A stretch of DNA of 64,000 nt, from contig JAQFVV010006306.1 in the NCBI GenBank assembly GCA_028023455.1, positions 1,889,001 through 1,953,000 of the forward strand, written 5' to 3'. The stretch comes from Epiperipatus broadwayi (Eukaryota; Onychophora; Udeonychophora; Euonychophora; Peripatidae). Positions 35,701 to 46,817 of this stretch are shown one piece after another. Every line of letters starts with the position of its first letter. The first letter of the stretch is position 1. Under the pieces are notes generated by a model. That model had not been told where the DNA came from. It worked only from the letters and a program-made list of their open reading frames with translations, and made no database searches. The position numbers and the translations under genes are program-made.

Positions 35701-37194
35701 ATGAAAATTTGAAATAGTGGAAGTAAGAAACTTTCTCCCTAGCACCTAAAATCTAAGAGACTTGTCAAAAAGTCATTTAACCATGGAAGGAAACATCTTA
35801 TAAACATTCCAAAAGATGTTTACTTGATGTTTTTTTCAACATTCTGTCATCAACAGCCCTAAAAAAATTTCTTACAGAATTACTGCTGGGCTAAAAATTT
35901 CAACACAAGTTGGCTTTCGTTGTTCCAAACTTAGATAGCAATAAAAGTAAAATCCAATATAAAGCCCATACTCAATAGAAAAATGGGTCTGGCTAAAATA
36001 TTTTAGAAAACGATGGTAAATGACAATATCGTGAAAGTGGTATCAAACAAGCAAATCGTCTATGAAAAAATATGTTTAATATCTTGAAAATATTCACTGA
36101 AATTTACTAAATAAAAATTCGGGAGAACAATGAACCGCAAAAAGAAACCCTAGTTGAAAAATCAGAGTGGAATAAAAATATCTATTGAACAGATGATTTA
36201 ATGAATATGGAGGGAACAAAAAATTTACCATTTCCATAAATGATAAGACAAAAAGAAACTGAAAATGATATGCATATCTGAAAAATTGTGAGGGCAATTC
36301 CACAAGATTCTTTGAAGTGGGGGGATGGTTTTAGTGATATTTTGGTGATAGAGAAATGCTATTTTGAAATGTATAAATTTAGATACCAATTATGGAGATG
36401 TATGCATATACTGAAATGGATTCGTCTTGTGACATAATGTAATGCATGTTTTTATCTTAAACTTAAAAAAAGTTAATGATCACACAAAATCTAGATATGA
36501 GTGCTATGAGCCAGACCTTGGCAGTCAAAGGAATACCCAGATAATAAAACTATCTTTTCTGCCTTAAACATTCAAAACAACTATTTAAAATAAAATCTGA
36601 AAATTAAGTAATACTTTTGTATTTTGAAATGCACAAATTATTTAAAATTAAATAAAAAAAAGTCTCTCTTACAAATACTTTAATTTCTGATTTTGATAAA
36701 AAAATGTAAAACTCTCGTCTAAAATAAGGATGTTTTTAATATACATGTATTTAAAAATTCTAATATTTTTGCTTAAAGGAATTATTTAGAATTGATAAAT
36801 ATAAACTAAAATAACAATGGTAATTTAGTTATTATCTTGTTTTATTAATCAAGAAAGAAAAGGCTTATTGTTAATCCTTTTTCTACCTTCCATTGTGTCT
36901 ACAAGTAATAAGTTCAATTTAATTGATATATTGTAAGTCAGGTTCAAATGAAAACCAATTGCTGTTAATATTTTAAGTATGGGAAAGGTGAAATGAGATG
37001 GCTTCTCCATGATTTCATAGGTCAAGATGTTATGTCGTAGACTGCTTAATTATTTGAAGTTTGGAAATTACAACTAAAATGAATTGAAGATTGTCAGAAT
37101 TTATCTTGTATATTTGCTAAGAAGGACATACTGTACTCGTAATATAAATGAAAAATAGCATAATCTTCAAATTTTAGTACTATTTTTTTTATAT
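32740..37194. other. intergenic, no gene recognised
   Basis: The region downstream of RRP36. It holds two weakly similar segments at about 33935-34110 and 34285-34410 (ATATTTACAGTTTT and ATATTTCCAGTTTT contexts), possibly an old duplication, and a hairpin at 35389-35516. Otherwise AT-rich with no coding signal. Confidence 0.5.
35389..35516. repeat. imperfect hairpin, possible MITE
   Basis: Arms start CAATCCTATG and end CATAGGATTG. The inner parts (CTTTAATCAAGTTTTTGTAA against TTTCAAAAATTTGATTAAAA) pair with several mismatches over about 55 bases. No target duplication seen. Confidence 0.6.
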
Positions 37195-37880
37195 CAGCCA
37201 TACTTAACATGCAGTCCCTGCCCAAGCTTTTACGTCCAGCTCAAAACTAAGTTTTTAAAATTTTGAGATGTGCGGCACTTACCCACTCTTCCATCAGAAA
37301 CGACAACAACAGCATGTTTTATGTAGCACACGTCAATATGTGACAAATTTGTTTCTTATAAATTCAAGTGCGATTATGATAACAAACTTGTGACTTTTGA
37401 AATATTTTATATCAAACTATGATTTAAATATGTCAGGAATATTTTCAAAATATAATAAAAATAATGTTTAAAGACAATTGAGAAGAAAAATATTTTGTTA
37501 CGCAAAATACTCAGTTCCAACTTGTTTGGTTTGTCACAAAAGTATTATATTAAAAAAAGATGACATTGTTCATAATTATACCATGATACACAAAGTACTT
37601 AAGGATTCTTTTTTGTGGGCTTTAATAAGATGTGAAAATGAACTGGTTATAGCAATGTTCTTTTACATATCTCAATGCAATGGCTAGGAAGGAAAAGTTG
37701 TGGATCGATCTTTTTCTTTACTGCAAAAAACATTTTTATAATAAAACAATAACATTTAACTTGAAAAATTATAGATGGTGGTATCTTTTAGCCTTTCTGT
37801 GCAACATCACAGAAAAACTTGATGAGCTCAATAATTGTTAACGGCTAAAAATAAAATAATTTCACATATGGGGAATGAAG
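37195..37880 (+). pseudogene. hAT relic with BED finger
   Basis: A possible hAT end starts CAGCCATACTTAACATGCAG. The frame 37478-37687 contains a BED-like finger (CLVCHKSIILKKDDIVHNYT followed by MIH). Further on, broken translation gives LAFLCNITEKLDELN, matching the LAFLTDITGHLNNLN block of the hAT at 27911-31014. The middle of the transposase is deleted. Confidence 0.6.
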
Positions 37881-40040
37881 ATGATAAAAATGATAATAGT
37901 AGTAATATATTGTGTTTAATAACATTAATTACATAACATATTAAATAATTCTATAAAAGATTAAACACTGAGTAATAATTAAACTTTATTCAAGACCAAG
38001 TCTCATAACATTGACTACATACATTTTGTTAAACAAAAAATATATTTCTACTATTATTAACTTATTGTAGAACTGACTAAATATATATATATATACAGAC
38101 TGCCATTTGCGTGTGCGCGCGTATATACACGTCACTTGAGAAATAAAAATGTAAACTGCCTAAAGGTTGAGAGAAAAATTAATTTATGCACATAATTCAA
38201 GATTATTAAATATCTATTTAGTAATATGTGAAATAATAACGAAGTACAGTACATTGTAAAAGAAAAATGCTTTTGATATGCAACAATTTTAAATAGCATT
38301 GTTTCAAAATATATTTTTAAAGCATTTCAAACATTTAATCTGTCTTTTAAATAGAAGTTTTAATTAAACAACGTGTCCATTGAATGGTGGATTTTTGAAA
38401 AAAATATTAAAATTAATAACAGTTTAGAAGTTATAATTAAAAATATAGAAGTCGGCAATTAATTTTCCTTCGTCATACACCAACAAAATATAAATAAAGA
38501 GAACATTTTTCTTTTCTCTATGTTTTTTTTCACTTATTTAGATATAAAAACATGATATAATGTTCATAAAATTTGTATCTATGTTTTGAAGAGATTAAAG
38601 ATGTATTTTCCAAAAAACTTTTTATAATGACGCAAAAGTCATATTTCCTCTAACTGGTAATGTTATATGAAAACGTTGTTTGGACATCAAAGAGGTATTA
38701 ATCGGTCTCAAACAAGCAACTAGGCATTCTTAGTAGTATTCTAATTCCCAAAGTGTATCCATCTGATTTCATATCGTTTTGCAAGGCAGCACAGTCTACT
38801 GTTGAAGTCAAATTTCAGTGATCCATACAGATAAAAGAAGCAACCACTAAAAAGTGTTTTCATCCATATTTGGATAGCCGTGTTTTGCTGACCATTTTAA
38901 AGGTATTTTTTACTACTTCAGTTATAACATTCAATATGATGATTTTATTTAGAAATCTATCTATCATGTGTTGCTAAATAACCAAAAGCCACACCAGTCA
39001 ATGTCTGGAAAATGCAGTCGGATCCAGAAATTAGTGCTGAAGTTTGAAAAATCAGCATCTGTAATGCTGTGAAAGAAATGGATAGTGCCATATAAAGACC
39101 TTCAGATATTAATATCTCATATGGCATCACCAGTGCTACTGTATTTAATCTCTCTAACATCACCAGTGTTTAAGGAGATCATCATCAGAAAAACTAAGAA
39201 TGGCAACAGTAAAATATTAAAAGAATAGTACCCTGAAAAAAAACATGGTTTGTGACTATCAGTATTTAACGTAAGTTTTTATCATTATCCATACTACAAG
39301 GCCTTGAATTTAAACTTAACTTATACATAAAATATATTTTGTTACTATATATTTTGTATATGTGTGGGTAGTTGCAAGTATATACGCAACAGTTTATTTA
39401 TTCATTATTAATTAATGGTTATATATATTTTTTTATTAATTCCTTTAGTTTGTGTTGGTAACTCAATCCGAATATAAGTTTTTCACACCCATATGCTAAT
39501 TAATATCCACAACCCTGAGAAATCATGCAATCCACTGGGGCCATGCTGCGATGGTGGTAATAATCAATGATGATCATTTCAAAAATTTCCAAGAGTGAAC
39601 TTTTTTTTTTAAAAGGTTTGGTGTTTTTTTTTTAATAGAAACTGAAAAACAAAATACTTTTGGAAGAACTTGTACTTATTACCATCACATTAAGCATCAG
39701 GGTGGCACTACTGTATGGAGAGTTTTGCATCATCATATTGGCTAATATTATATAAATGAATCATTTTTATTTGGATGTTATTAACTATTCAACTTTCATA
39801 TTTATTTGAACCAAGATCTAAGATATTTATGGCACACATCTGAAAGATCTCATTATACATATTGAATATATCTTCTATTATATATGGTATCCAGGTTCAA
39901 ACCTGTACTGTGGAAACTATATATATTTTGTTAAACAAAAAATACTTCCACCATTAACTTTACTCTTTATATATGTGTGTATGTGTGTGTTTGAACACAT
40001 ACCATGAGCCATCTGTAAAACAAAATGGCATTGACATTTT
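37881..40040. other. intergenic, no gene recognised
   Basis: Includes a TA/GTGCGC microsatellite near 38080-38125 and a 28-bp Penelope fragment at 39701-39728 (GGCACTACTGTATGGAGAGT). The minus-strand frame 38957-39163 is open but matches nothing I know. Confidence 0.5.
39701..39728 (+). repeat. Penelope-like fragment
   Basis: GTGGCACTACTGTATGGAGA followed by GTTTTGC is the end-A side of the repeat family. Nothing else of the element is present here. Confidence 0.6.
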
Positions 40041-40189
40041 TTCACTAAGTTATAAGCCAATAAACATCACATGACCACCACCTCTTATGCTTGTGTAAAA
40101 CTCACTATACGTATTGCCACACATAGCAAGCTAGAGTAATCAATGGATGCCAGAAGGCTTGTACATAAAATCCCCATCTAGTGCCTACT

Positions 40190-40248
40190 CATCCAATATC
40201 CCCAGACTAGTTTCTGGCTTGTGGCCTTCATCAGTGAGGAGCTTTGAC
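40190..40248 (-). ncRNA. hammerhead ribozyme, Penelope type, intact core
   Basis: Minus strand: CTGATGA (40234-40228), loop II arm GGC with GCC, GAAA, CTAGTC; cleavage predicted between 40205 and 40204. Stem I proximal TCCTCA with TGGGGA, distal CAA with TTG. The core and helix III palindrome equal those of the copy at 17006. Confidence 0.82.
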
Positions 40249-40608
40249 CTTTTGGCATCCATCGATTACTCTAGCTTGCTGTGTGTGGCAATACGTATGG
40301 TGAATTTTGCCTGTTTTAATAACAGTTATACACAAGCATGAGGTGATGGTCATGTGATGTTTATTGGCTTAAAACCAATCCTGCCTAATAGGATAGTGGT
40401 GGCTATGGTTATTAAAGAACCAAAAACACCAAAATGTATGGGTAGTGGACTGAGTTCAGACCCATATGACTACATAAGGTAGTGGGTTTGGATTAAAAAT
40501 ATTAAGGTGTTTTCAATTTAAAACTCATAGTTTTATAGTTAAATTGAGATAAAAGGTGGCTGCTGGAGGGTTGCATTAGATCCTAAGATCTAGGTGTGGT
40601 GCTCTCAG

Positions 40609-40657
40609 ATCCAAGGCTCCTCACTGACGGCCAGAAACTAGTCTGGGGATATTGGAT
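40609..40657 (+). ncRNA. hammerhead remnant with internal deletion
   Basis: Stem I (TCCTCA, TGGGGA) and GAAACTAGTC are kept, but the middle reads CTGACGGCCAGAAAC. About ten bases of core and stem II are missing, so it cannot fold as a ribozyme. Confidence 0.7.
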
Positions 40658-40773
40658 GAGTAGGCACTAGATGGGGATTTTATGCACAAGCCTTCTGGCA
40701 TCCATTGATTACTCTAGCTTGCTGTGTGTGGCGATATGTGTAGTGAGTTTTGCCTGTTTTTCACTAAGTTATA

Positions 40774-41430
40774 TGATCATTTCAAATCATTCAGCCAATT
40801 TCAAGATTTAAGAAATAAGATTTGTCAGTTACTTGTAAAAAATCCCTGGCAATTAGAAACAGCAATTATTACATAATTATGATCTAATTATGCAAAGCTA
40901 TTTGACACACTCATCGAGCTCAAAAATGATATTAATCTGGCAATTGTGTTTTTAAAAAGAAAAAGTATGCCAAATTTTTGAAATTGGTGCCTAAAAATGC
41001 AAGATTGTACAAAAATGTTCCCAAGTACTGCAACCTGTCTTTGTAAATCATTCTATTTTAAAATGAAAAATGTATTAAGAGTAGCATATAGCAATTATAA
41101 GTTATCAAAACTTGAAACTTAAAAAATCATTAATTTTTAAATAATCTTTCAACATATTTAGATTTTTTTATATATATTGTCTTATCACGAGATGTAATAT
41201 ATAATAATGTGATCCAGTTCAGAGATAGAAACATATGTATGTGTCCCCCCCCCACCCAAAAAAAAAAGTTGGGGATGACTGTTTTTACATACATTATTTT
41301 TAAAATAAAGTAGAAATTCATATAACACTAAGGTATATACTGTTTTCTTGAAGGTTTGTGATGATGGTGTTCTAGTTGTATTTTTATATTGGAATATTTC
41401 CATCATCTAATATGCGTATTGAATGTCTTT
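40774..41430. other. intergenic, nothing recognised
   Basis: AT-rich. Contains a C9 tract followed by ACCC and A10 near 41247-41268. No other feature. Confidence 0.45.
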
Positions 41431-41578
41431 AGAAAAATTTAACTTTATTTAAATATTCCAAGTACATTCAACTGTTACTAATAGCACATCGAACAGGTTA
41501 GTATATGCTCATTTTGAGAGGTATTAATCTCCCCTCTTCTTCAGGTGTTGCTGGCCTGACCAGTGACAGTACTAGCAT

Positions 41579-41655
41579 GGGATTCAAACCTAGACCCTTA
41601 CATTCTTGAGTATTGAATTTTAAGGTAACACTCTAACCAACTGAGCTATCCTGCC
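41579..41655 (-). repeat. tRNA-derived SINE head
   Basis: Minus strand: GGCAGGATAGCTCAGTTGGT then TAGAG (41655-41631) is a near-perfect A-box region, and CTAGGTTTGAATCCC (41592-41578) a B box. The spacer between them is unlike an anticodon arm, so this is not a functional tRNA gene. The SINE body probably continues to about 41500. Confidence 0.55.
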
Positions 41656-41689
41656 AAAGGCAACAGTCAGTAGAAATTTCATATACTTA

Positions 41690-42828
41690 TCTATGAGGTT
41701 TCCATCTGATTTCTTCACTTTTTCCTAAGAGCAAAGTTGATTAGTCGTTTCCATACATACACAAGGATGGCTTATGGGATTTTTTGCCATTGTCATGTGA
41801 GCAGTATCTTTAAACTTTTTTTTGTACCTTTTCTCTATCCAATATTTTTGTATTTTACCAATTGAACATATGGTCTGCTACTTTAGACAATCTATTTTCT
41901 CTCTTCGAATCATCACTTTATGTTCTTGCAAGCACTTTTCAATGGGACTACTTGTCTCACAAATATATGTTCTTCCACATACACATAGTATTTCATAGAT
42001 GCAGGTTTTTTTCTCTGCATTTCAAGTTTAGGCTTTGTAGATGTTAGAATTCCTCATAGTGTGGTATGGCTCTGGAAAGCTGTTCTGATGTTATACTGAT
42101 TGCAGATTTTCCTTAAGTTGTCTGTTAATTGTCTTTTCTCTTGATGGTTTTTTTTCTTGTCTATTTAACGTTTTCTTAATAACAGCTGATGGATAATCAT
42201 TTTTCATAAGAGTTTGTTCTATATAGATTTTTTCTTTTTCCAAATTGCTGGTTTCTGAACCAACTTCTTTTGCTCTGTTCCATAGTGATAGTATAACTTC
42301 GTTTTGTGTTTCTGGTATGACTGGATGTATAAGCTAAGTATTTTACTGTATGTGTAGGTTTTCGGTAAACTGTAGTTTTGATTTTGCCATGAGGGAGTCT
42401 TGTCACAAGAACATCTAAGAATGCCAATTTTTGTTCTTGTTCTGATTCTATTGTGAATTTAATTGAAGGAGATAATGTTGTTGATGTGTTTCCAGAAAGT
42501 TTGTATCAGTGCTTCACCATGTTGCCATACAATCAATGTATCATCCACATAGTGAAGCCAAACTTTAGGTGGATATGGAGTAATTTTTATGGCTGTGGAT
42601 TCAAGTTCTTCCATGTAAATATTACTAATCAGGGGAGACAGTGGTAATCTCATAGCCATTCCTTGATTTTGTTGGAAGAATTCTGTGTTATATTGAAATT
42701 AGATTGTTTTTATATAGTTTGATTATACTATCAATAGGAAGAGCTGTTCTAGTTTGTAAATTATTATCACCATTAAATCTTTGCCTTACAATAGACAATG
42801 TTTCTTCACATGGGATTGGGAGATATGA
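41690..42828 (-). pseudogene. Penelope-like element reverse transcriptase with GIY-YIG remnant
   Basis: Minus strand from about 42690: QGMAMRLPLSPLISNIYMEE, then WLHYVDDTLIVW (YVDD at 42552-42538). Next come KLAFLDVLVTRLPHGKIKTT and VYRKPTHTVKYL. These are the standard motifs of the Penelope-like reverse transcriptase (GxMGSPLSP, YVDDT, FLDVL, YRKPTHT). After several breaks, IYEILCVCGRTYICETSSPI and EKCLQEHK near 41930-42000 match the GIY-YIG endonuclease motif CxCxxxYIGET. At least one frameshift (near 42460) and multiple stops. The 5' side runs into the terminal repeat with the hammerhead. Confidence 0.85.
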
Positions 42829-43214
42829 GTCTAAAATTGAAAACACAATATTTTCAATCCAAGCTCAGCAGCTTATCATGCCTAATAGGATAGTGGTAGC
42901 TATGTTATTAAAGAATCAAAGACACCAAAATGTATGGGTACTGAACTGAGTTCAGATCTACACAACAATACAAGCTGTTGAGTTTAACTTGAAAACATTG
43001 TATTTTCAGTTTGGATTCAAAGTTTATAGTTAGTTAAAAAAGTAAAAGGTGGCTGCTGGAAGATTGCATTAGATCTTAAGATCTACGTGCAGGGCTCTCA
43101 GATCCAAGGCTCCTCACTGATGAAAGCCACAAGCTAGAAATTGTCTGGAGATATTGGATGAGTAGGCACTAGATAGGGATTTTATGCACAAACCTGGCGC
43201 TACTGTATGGAGAG
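42829..43214. mobile_element. Penelope-like terminal repeat, inverted junction
   Basis: A short reverse-oriented piece (42829-42868) belonging to the 5' repeat of the Penelope body is followed by a forward-oriented unit with a hammerhead. The unit stops at CTACTGTATGGAGAGTTT, a few bases short of end A, and is joined directly to a LINE fragment. Confidence 0.78.
43101..43160 (+). ncRNA. hammerhead ribozyme, degenerate helix III
   Basis: CTGATGA at 43117-43123, AGC with GCT in stem II, and GAAA are intact. The next segment reads TTGTC instead of CTAGTC, so the palindromic helix III is destroyed. Stem I is TCCTCA with TGGAGA (one mismatch). Probably inactive. Confidence 0.7.
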
Positions 43215-44618
43215 TTTGAGTAAGCAATAGAAAGACTAGGTAGAGGGATAGAGATACCGTTAATAGGTGGCAAAGGAGTATATACTTTGTCGGGTCTTTT
43301 TTTTGCGGATATCTTTTTGTGTGCAGAAAGAAGAGTAGATATGGAAATTATGTTGAGGACATGTGCAAAGGTAGGTAAAGAGATGGGGATTACATTTAAT
43401 GAAGAAAAATCAAATATAATGATGGTTAATACTGGGGAAAGAGATGTAGAATTTTCATTGGGGGATATAAGTTAAGTGTGGTGGAAAGATATAGGTATTT
43501 GGGAATTATCTTAAGTAATAGGAAAATTGCTTGGATGAATGGGAAAAAAATTGGTAAATGAAGCAAAGAAAAGAAAGGGTTTGGTAAAGAAACTAACAGT
43601 GTTTTCATATAATAAATATGATGTAGCTAGAATTGTATGGGAGTTGCAGTAGCAGGGTTAACATATGGTAATGATGGATTATGTAATTAGTAAAGAGATT
43701 TTAGATTATTTAGAGAAAGTACAAAGGGAAGTAGGAAGACATGCATTAGATGCAGAGGTGTGGACAGCAAAGGAGGCAATTCAAGGAGAAATGGGATGGT
43801 CAAGTTTTTATATGAGAGATGCAAAAAGTAAAATGAAAATGTTTGGTAGGTTGCAGTTTATGGACAGTAAAAGAATAGCCAAAATAGTGTTTAATTGGGT
43901 TATGAGTAAAGGGCAGGTAAAAAGATGGGTGAGAAAGGTAATGTGGTATGCAAAAGATTTGGATCAAGAATTTATATCAGTATACTTGTATAAAAAATGG
44001 AATGATTGTGTTAAGAGGATTGTTGAGTGTTATAGTGGTAAGGAATGGGATAAAAGAATTGATGCATTAATAAAAAATAGAGAGTTGGAGAACTAGTATA
44101 GAGGGTAAGAAGAGTTTAAATATATATAGAAGTAAACAGAACATTGGATGCAAGTTAATTTATGATAATAGTAAAGAAAGTAGTTTATTAAGGCTCGAAT
44201 GGGATCTTTAGCAACAAAATACATGTAAATGAAAAAATATGGGTGATTTAGTGTGCAAATTGTGTGAGGAAGGTATAGAAAATATTAGGCATCTGTTGAT
44301 TGAATGTAAATGTGTGAAAGCAGAAAGGGTACAGATAATGAAGTTATGGGAGAATAAATATGAACAAAGTGATTATACAGAAAGTGGGTTATTGGTTTTT
44401 ATGCTGGGTTTGAGAAAAGGGGGATTTAGATATAAAGGCCATAGAGTTGACAAAGATTATGTTGTGGAAATGGGATAGAGCAGATTATGGGAAAGCTTAG
44501 AATGGGAAATGGAAGGGGAAGGTAAAGTGGCTAACAGGTTTCTATGGGCATAGTTGCGGAGAGATTCCTGACTCCATTTAAGGAGAAGTCACAGTACATC
44601 ACATCACTTCACCTCTGA
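43215..44618 (+). pseudogene. LINE 3' fragment: reverse transcriptase end and CCHC finger
   Basis: A 5'-truncated non-LTR element. GLFFADIFLCAERRVDMEIM is a damaged FADD catalytic block. The frames 43665-44096 and 44239-44478 carry the C-terminal domain and a finger CKLCEEGIENIRHLLIEC (C-x2-C-x8-H-x4-C). A second copy of the same element is at 62239-63162. The clade is unclear; it is not the RTE family above. The sense strand is poor in C. It is joined on its left to a Penelope repeat. Confidence 0.75.
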
Positions 44619-44629
44619 GAATATCTTTA

Positions 44630-45107
44630 TAGTATTAGAAGGGAAAATAACAAAAGAAAGGAAAAGTTGATTGATAACTTAAAAAGGTGGCCAGAACTAT
44701 TGTGTGAAATCTACACATAAAAACAAGTAGTATATAAAAAAATAAAGCCCTTGAGAATAATGACTGAAAAAAATATTGAATATAATATCAAAAAATCTAA
44801 TTGTGAGCTTTCAATTTGAGACAAATAAAGATATACTATAAATTATTGCACGGAGGGAACTGACCGTAGGAATGTTCAAAATATATATCGCTTAGCTTAC
44901 TTTTAAAGATAAAAATCAAAGTAAAAACAGCAAAAGAAAAACAAAAGTGAATTGATAACTTATAAGACTTGACAGATCTAAGAATTGAGAAAATAATTCA
45001 TTATTCAATGAGTAAGAACTTAAGTATTTGCTGATCTCTCAATCGGAAAAGGCAATTAAAAAAAAGTATATTCTGTGAGAAGCAATTCTCCGGGTTAATA
45101 AAGGAAT
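44630..45107. other. intergenic, nothing recognised
   Basis: AT-rich. No coding or repeat signal seen. Confidence 0.45.
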
Positions 45108-45120
45108 GTTTTGATAGTTT

Positions 45121-45207
45121 TTTTTTTTTCCATATGTCATAGCATCGGCCGGGACGCGAACCCACACCCGTCTGCAACCAACTACTCGGCTAACAACGCT
45201 TGACTAC
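45121..45207 (-). mobile_element. minimal tRNA-derived retroposon with 13-bp target duplication
   Basis: An 87-bp insert between GTTTTGATAGTTT at 45108-45120 and 45208-45220. On the minus strand it starts at the 45207 side, has TTAGCCGAGTAGTTGG (A box) and GGGTTCGCGTCCCGG (B box), and ends in a run of ten A (45130-45121). Only about 14 bases separate the boxes, so the anticodon arm is missing. Perfect duplications plus a poly(A) tail show LINE-type retroposition. It is GC-rich against its surroundings, so probably young. Confidence 0.82.
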
Positions 45208-45360
45208 GTTTTGATAGTTTTAGCATTGAATTATAACAATGACAAGCAAATTTGTAAATCTTATAAATTTGTGAGTTGTATATATATAAAAAAAAAATTT
45301 CCATTGAGAATTCATAGAAAAACATTACAATAAAAATCCATTTCAGAGAATACTATATAG

Positions 45361-45984
45361 CACTGGTGCGCAACATTTTTACACTTAAGGCTCCCATATT
45401 CAAATTGAAATTTTACGAGACCCATTATAAATTATCATCCTATAATAAACATATAAGAATAGTAATAATATAAGTTCATTTTATCACGTACAAATATATA
45501 TATCTTTATATTACATTTCACTACATTCGATTTGATATAAGATTTTTGAAAAAGCAGCATATTAACAAAAAAAAAAAGGTATAATACTTGATTCTTAGAT
45601 CTTTTGTGATTTGTAGCAATTACAATTTTTTTGGCGTGTTTTAGAAAACGGGTACATTCAAGAACGTAGCACCACGTATCAACATTAGGAGGATACTAGC
45701 AAGAACAAAACTCTGAGAAACGAGAGCAATATAAGCTAAGTGCCGACATGATGTACAGTTTATACAAAGCGGACTGGAATATAAAGAGGGAATTATTTAA
45801 ATACTAAAGTGGTCAGACACACAGTAATGAGTTGAAGAGTTTTCATGTATTTTTTAATAGTGTTTAGGTTTTTTCAATTAAAAATTCATTATCCAACATG
45901 AGAACTTCCAAAATTTTCACGAACCCAAAGGTTTTCCTGCGATCCCTTGAAGTGTCGCGACTCACAAGTTGCGAACCGTTGCTG
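45361..45984. mobile_element. non-autonomous hAT element
   Basis: Left end CACTGGTGCGCAACATTTTT and right end, reading inward, CAGCAACGGTTCGCAACTTG with CGCGAC nearby are hAT-type inverted ends. The internal CTTAAGGCTCCCATATTCAA is also typical of hAT MITEs. I could not find matching 8-bp duplications. No transposase inside. Confidence 0.6.
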
Positions 45985-45992
45985 GCAGTATT

Positions 45993-46657
45993 TTAAACGA
46001 TCCCTAACAGTAACAAAAAGAATCCGTACTATTTGTCAAACTATAGATTTAAAAAAAAAAAAAAACCCGCAAACAATGATCCTGGTTAAAATCAGTGTAT
46101 TTAATATAATTTGTATCTGAAATACCTAAGGAGAAAAAAAATCAAATAATTAAATTACAATCAGAATTTTATTTTCTGTGCACGAGAAATTAAGTATTTA
46201 CTAGCGAATAAACTTCTGGATTTTTTTTTTTTTATGTGAAGATTAATGACGGATAATCTTTATATATTGGTAGATTAATCGAATGGTTTATTGCTCAAGA
46301 GTTTATAAGAAATTCGAGCACCAGAAGCGACAAAGTTGGATAGGAAAACACTTTGTTATCCGCACTACAATTCTCCATTGTATTAAACCGCGCAGGATAT
46401 TTACGCCTATGTTAGTTTTATTTGGAGAACTGAAATGGTATAAATAAACGGCAAATAAAAATATTTTTTCATTGATGTATTTTAAATAATTCGTTGATTA
46501 AATATTTGGAAGGTATAAAGAAAAATGTTTTTCAGAAAAATTAAAATAAACCAATCAGATTACGAGCCAATTTGAAGAGCGGAACTTATTTTAACGTGCT
46601 GATCGATGTAAGTTGAAAGGTACTTGAATTAAGATTTTGTTTTCATACTTTGACGCC
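45993..46657 (+). promoter_or_regulatory. eIF4A3 upstream region
   Basis: The 5' flank of eIF4A3 between the hAT MITE and the start codon. It must contain the promoter and 5' UTR, but I see no TATA box, initiator or splice signal I would commit to. The context of the start is GCCATGT. Confidence 0.4.
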
Positions 46658-46817
46658 ATGTCCACAACTACAACTTCCAGTAGTAGAAGTCGTCGAGTTA
46701 TACAAACTGAAGATTTATCAAATGTTGAATTTGAAACAAGTGAAGATGTTGAAGTTACTCCAACATTTGATTCTATGGGATTGCGAGAAGATTTACTAAG
46801 AGGAATATATGCTTATG
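46658..46817 (+). CDS. eIF4A3: eIF4A3 exon 1 (coding)
   Basis: ATG 46658-46660 is the first in-frame Met and is followed by the family sequence. The exon ends in GIYAYG after base 1 of the Gly codon, with donor GTATCT at 46818. Confidence 0.95.

Larger units (their letters stand above)
40055..40759. mobile_element. Penelope-like fold-back insertion with two ribozyme sites
   Basis: Flanked by a perfect 14-bp duplication TTCACTAAGTTATA (40041-40054 and 40760-40773). The left part is a reverse-oriented terminal repeat (end B at 40055, hammerhead on the minus strand). Near 40247 it turns into a forward-oriented full unit ending at end A (GTTTTGCCTG). The two parts form a large inverted repeat. 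The interior has no protein. Confidence 0.85.

Noticed and set aside
38957-39163. minus-strand frame of 68 codons, hydrophobic
   Set aside because: It resembles no family I know, has no splice or neighbour support, and is of a length expected by chance.
41579-41655. functional tRNA gene
   Set aside because: A and B boxes are good, but the segment between them cannot form an anticodon arm, and no acceptor stem is present.
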